Of a stretch of DNA of 64,000 nt, positions 60,335-64,000 are shown piece after piece (position 1 is the first letter of the stretch; each line of letters begins with the position of its first letter). The translations under genes and the position numbers were made by a program. The notes under the pieces were generated by a model. The model had not been told where the DNA came from. It saw nothing but the letters and a program-made list of their open reading frames with translations, and did no database searches. Origin of the DNA: Galbula dea (Eukaryota > Chordata > Aves > Piciformes > Galbulidae); NCBI GenBank assembly GCA_013399015.1, contig VWZX01009070.1, positions 310,001-374,000 on the forward strand, given 5' to 3'.

Positions 60335-62245
60335 GTTTACAGCAGGGGTTTGCTACTGTACTACTCCTTGCACAAAAGTACCATTAGGCATTCATAGCTT
60401 TTCATCCTCATAAAAAATTTTTTGTAACTCAAATTATTTGTCTTTTACTTTCTTAACATTCATAATGTACTTTCATACTACATGCCTCCCCTAAAACTTA
60501 TTGCCACCCTAACAGTCTCTGTGACTCTATTTTCCTTCAAGTACATTCAGAGCTTTTTCTCACACACAACTTTTTGCTTTCAGAAATATCTCTCCAGAAG
60601 TCTCTTCAGTAACTGTTATATAGTTCTTGCTAATGTGATTTTTTGTTATTTCCTTCCTGAAGCAATGGCATCTGTGACACTAATAATGCTGAGTCTTTTG
60701 TACACTTTACTGAACACAAACACTTCATGTATTCATATCGCGGAGGTGATGATACTATGTGAAACTATATTTCTTTAATTAAATCATCACACAGAAGTAT
60801 TAGTTCTGAAGTGCAGGGTGAAGTGTACACATAAATAAAAATTTGGTCTTTGAACCCTTGAAAATAAAAGCAACAATAAGAAAATACAGTAGTTCTTATT
60901 TTATTTCATGCTTCCATCTCTGATACACAGTACCACAAAATTAATAACCAGAAAAAACAGCTGTTTACCTTGTGCAGTGTTTGAAAGTCAGGTCAGTGAC
61001 AGAGTTGTAAAAGAAATGAAGGATCACTGTTACTAAGCTAACAGCTTTAGTAGTAACTGCTGATAAGCATTCCTGCTTCCAGCAGGAGAGAAGCTGGATG
61101 TGAACAACTAGATAGGAATATTTGAATAAATAGATTTTGGCACATGACTTGGCTGCAAAATTTTTCACATTGTACTGACTTTTTCTTTTCCCAAATTTTC
61201 CTTTCCCAAATGAAAACCCCACAGATTTCATTTGCTTCATGTGAAACATCCCCTTTCAGACAAAATAGAACAGCAACTTTGGAAAACTCAGAAAATGATG
61301 CTAATGCATCTAAAAAAAAAGTATGCTATCATAGAGTATTTTTGATATCTCTTTATACCAAAATTCAAAGAGTTGACTCCTGTTTTGCTCCCAGCAGGCT
61401 ATTTAGGGGAACAGAATATATGTAAGTACACTAAAATGAAGATACACATGTGACAATTACTCAGTGTAAGAAAGATGTACATATGTATATAACTCCTTTA
61501 AGCCTGAAGAAATGTGAGAACTGTCACTTTGACTTTGTTGTGGTCTTAAGTTTAATGATGTTTGTAGCAGGGAGAGGTTTCAAGGCTACAAAATCCGCTA
61601 ATCCATCCTTTCTAAAAGTGAATGCTTTTACATCTACTAACTTAACTTATACAACTAATTTTGTGTTAGGAAAGCAAAGGTGGTTATCTTTTGGTTTTCT
61701 TATCTCAGAGTGAAAAGATATAAAAAGGCAGTTTTGTGCTTTCTGTTGTAAAATCCTTGACAGAAAGTACTTGCTCATCAGATTCTACATCACTTTGTAG
61801 AAGTGCTTAGCTCCTTTCCTAATTGAGAAATCAACAGATCTGATGTAAGTAAACAAACTTTTGTAAATTCATTAAACTATATTTAAGATAGAACTTCTTG
61901 ATTCATGCACTGTACAAGTTAAAAAATGGAGATATAATGTTTTGATGTCACTTGTAATATATCTTTCCAAGATTGAAATTCTAGCACTAGGTTTGCCCAT
62001 CATTCTAAATTTTTTTAACCCAATATCCACAATGTGTTATTGCATTTCATATGTTGGCAAATGATATTTATTTCACATATGATAACAAATTATAAACTAG
62101 TCTTTTTCTGAAAAGGCAAGTTCCATTTCATGAAGAAATATTTTGTTAGAACTAATGCTACTTGCAAAACAAAATGTGAATATCAAGTACTTTGTACTGT
62201 ATATACAATTGCTGATGAGTCAAATATACAACCACGAATTTTGCA
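60335..62245. other. Intergenic, no gene recognised
   Basis: AT-rich. Open frames up to 98 codons, hydrophobic and without recognisable domain. Confidence 0.55.
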
Positions 62246-62247
62246 TA

Positions 62248-62282
62248 CATCACAGAATATTAGGAGTTGGAAGGGACCACTG
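62248..62282 (-). mobile_element. CR1 LINE 3' tip, about 35 bp
   Basis: CATCACAGAATATTAGGAGT followed by TGGAAGGGACCAC equals the antisense of the last bases of a CR1 3' end. Either an extremely truncated insertion or a remnant. Confidence 0.65.
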
Positions 62283-62284
62283 TT

Positions 62285-63795
62285 ATACTAAAGAGAATAC
62301 GTTTCTACTGAAATGTGGTATGTTGTCTGACCTACTAAACTACTTTTCACTGATGATACAGAAGTACTACCATCAGTTATTTTGAAATACACACAATGCT
62401 GTATGTCCCATAGCATCAAGCAGTTGAAACGACACAAAAAAGGAAAATAACTAAAATAAAGATGTCTGCAAGACAAAGGAAAATGTGTTTATATAAAGCA
62501 AGTCTAGTTCCAAATTATAAGGATACAGAGTCCTTCTACATTTAATATCAATTTTGCGTTTTGTAAAAATGGAAGTATATTATTTATTTCAAATTTATAA
62601 ATATGTGTGCTCATCATTTGTTTCTTAGATTATGTGGTGTGAAAGGGATAATGTCTGTATTTTTAAAATTATGTAGAAGCTACTATAAATTAGTAAGACT
62701 TAAAATTTATATGCAACACAAGGTAAAGAATTTGATAATGAAAAAAATTTAAAAAATAGGGTACTACTAAGGAAAGTTAGATCTAACAGGATAGTTCTAA
62801 CATTAAAAGTGTTGACACTACAAGGAAAAAGGAAAACATGAAATGTGTCAGAACCAAAGTTTTAAGATATGTTGTTAAAAGTGACTTACTATGCCTGTTC
62901 TGTGAAATCTTTAGAAAATGAGACCTGACAGTAGGTTATCTATTTATTTACTTACTTAATGTTTTCCCCCAGGTTGAGAGGTACAGGTTAAGAGAAGATT
63001 TTCTGTTTAAGAGAAGGTTCCTGTGATTTTTTCGGTTGGTTGATAGGTTGGTTGGTTGGGGTATTTTCTCCTTATAAGCATATGAGAAGGCAACATCTTG
63101 CAGAAGAGTTAGAACTATGCCCTGAAAAGGAGAACATTGCAAAGGGAAACACAGTTTATAATATTTTTACAAAATGTCAAAACACACTCAACTCTCTAAA
63201 TTCACCTGAAGAGTTAATCCATTAAATGAATCTATGCTTTTAAAGACATATGGACAGTGTGATCAAAATGTCTGAAGACTATAAGTCCTTTACAAAGTTT
63301 AAATTAAAAGCACTTTAAATGAATCCTCAGAAACTGTTCATTATCTAGTTCTGGAAAAGACCTTTTAAGTGAACTCAAGGCAAGCATGCGAAGAATTACT
63401 AAGTTCTAAAATTATTGACTAAAATTGTTCTATGTATTCATGTGAAATATTACCTAAGCTGTAACCTACAACCACACTTTATCATAGAGATAACTAAGAA
63501 TGTTTTCAAATGAGGCAAGATGTTTTATTTTTCCTTCTGCTGAAAAAGACATCTAATGTAAAAAAATAAAAACAACAACACCCAACCCATTACACATGTT
63601 TCACAGGGAATTTATACAAAACAAATTTGCTTTCTGATGTCTCTTTATTGTGAAAATCTTACAGTAGTTGCCATACTAGATTTCCTAATCCGAACAAAGC
63701 TCTTTTATCCATCATCCCTAATCAGCTCTCCCTCCTACCCAGCTGAATTGTCACTTGGAGTAATGAAAAAGACAAGTGCAAGCAGAATGTATGAT
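62285..63795. other. Intergenic, no gene recognised
   Basis: AT-rich, with a GGTTGGTT-type stretch at 63033-63060. No coding signal. Confidence 0.55.
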
Positions 63796-63799
63796 TTGT

Positions 63800-64000
63800 T
63801 GATTCTGTCTTCTTGCAGCTGCTGTGGTCTGAAGCATTAGATAATTAATAACACACCCATGTTTTTAGTAATTGCTGAATACCCCTTATATAGGATCAAG
63901 GCTGATTCTTCTTCTCAAGTCACCCCTCTGGTGCACAGGCTAGGAGGCCACAAGAAGCTGGTAAGGAGGCACAGCTGGGACAGTTGACCTCAGCTTACTA
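63800..64000 (+). mobile_element. LTR of an endogenous retrovirus, 5' part, continues past the window
   Basis: TCTTCTTGCAGCTGCTGTGG, TTAATAACACACCCATGTTT, TTAGTAATTGCTGAATACCC, CACAAGAAGCTGGTAAGGAG and GCACAGCTGGGACAGTTGAC follow the same order as the LTR at 49147 and the avian family it belongs to, in plus orientation. The start near 63785-63805 is approximate. The TATA region and 3' end lie outside. Confidence 0.72.

Noticed and set aside
49147..64000. A single 14-kb provirus bounded by the two related LTRs
   Set aside because: The interval holds several CR1 copies on both strands and ordinary AT-rich DNA, with no gag, pol or env remnant seen.

Overview
The window is bird nuclear DNA (class Aves, species not determinable). 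It has one recognisable gene at its left edge and about 60 kb of AT-rich non-coding sequence. The avian assignment rests on the dominant repeat, CR1 LINE fragments ending in the CR1 octamer tail (ATTCTATG/ATTCTGTG), on LTRs of avian endogenous-retrovirus type, and on the gene, which reads as SLITRK1.

Left edge (1-3.8 kb). The minus strand from 1469 down to base 1 encodes the N-terminal ~489 residues of SLITRK1, a neuronal leucine-rich-repeat membrane protein. The frame is open to the window edge; the rest of the second LRR domain, the membrane segment and the cytoplasmic tail lie outside. Upstream of its start (higher coordinates) are a presumed 5' leader with a C12-A-C12 run, a 47-base assembly gap and an A30 run, then a CpG island (about 1850-2440). 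Further up are a minus-strand TATA-like site (3623-3630) and a block rich in homeodomain-type motifs (3640-3830). These regulatory calls are inferences.

3.8-24.7 kb. No gene, no CR1 or LTR that I can recognise: low-complexity T/G or C/A tracts, small palindromes and two degenerate MIR-like SINE relics in opposite orientation near 8.8 and 9.1 kb.

24.7-36.1 kb. A possible tRNA-derived SINE relic with a CR1-type tail (24.78 kb), an unclassified GC-richer block (29.6-30.0 kb), a minus-strand CR1 (30.5 kb), a well-defined solo LTR with a 5-bp target duplication (31932-32523), and CR1 pieces at 34.8-36.1 kb.

36.1-45.1 kb. Mostly unremarkable AT-rich DNA, with two inverted copies of an unrecognised old repeat (37.6 and 44.8 kb).

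45.1-64 kb. The repeat-dense part: CR1 fragments of different ages on both strands, including a young copy with an intact C-terminal reading frame (45.2 kb), an internally deleted copy (49.8-50.8 kb) and a copy interrupted by a younger CR1 fragment that stops at an ambiguous base (52.1-52.8 kb). A solo LTR lies at 49.1-49.7 kb, and a related LTR runs off the right edge.

No operon, CRISPR array, RNA gene or clearly new biological system was found. The most useful leads are the promoter-proximal G-quadruplex and gap, the well-preserved solo LTR with its hairpin, the suspected assembly collapse at 52590, and the unclassified old repeats.
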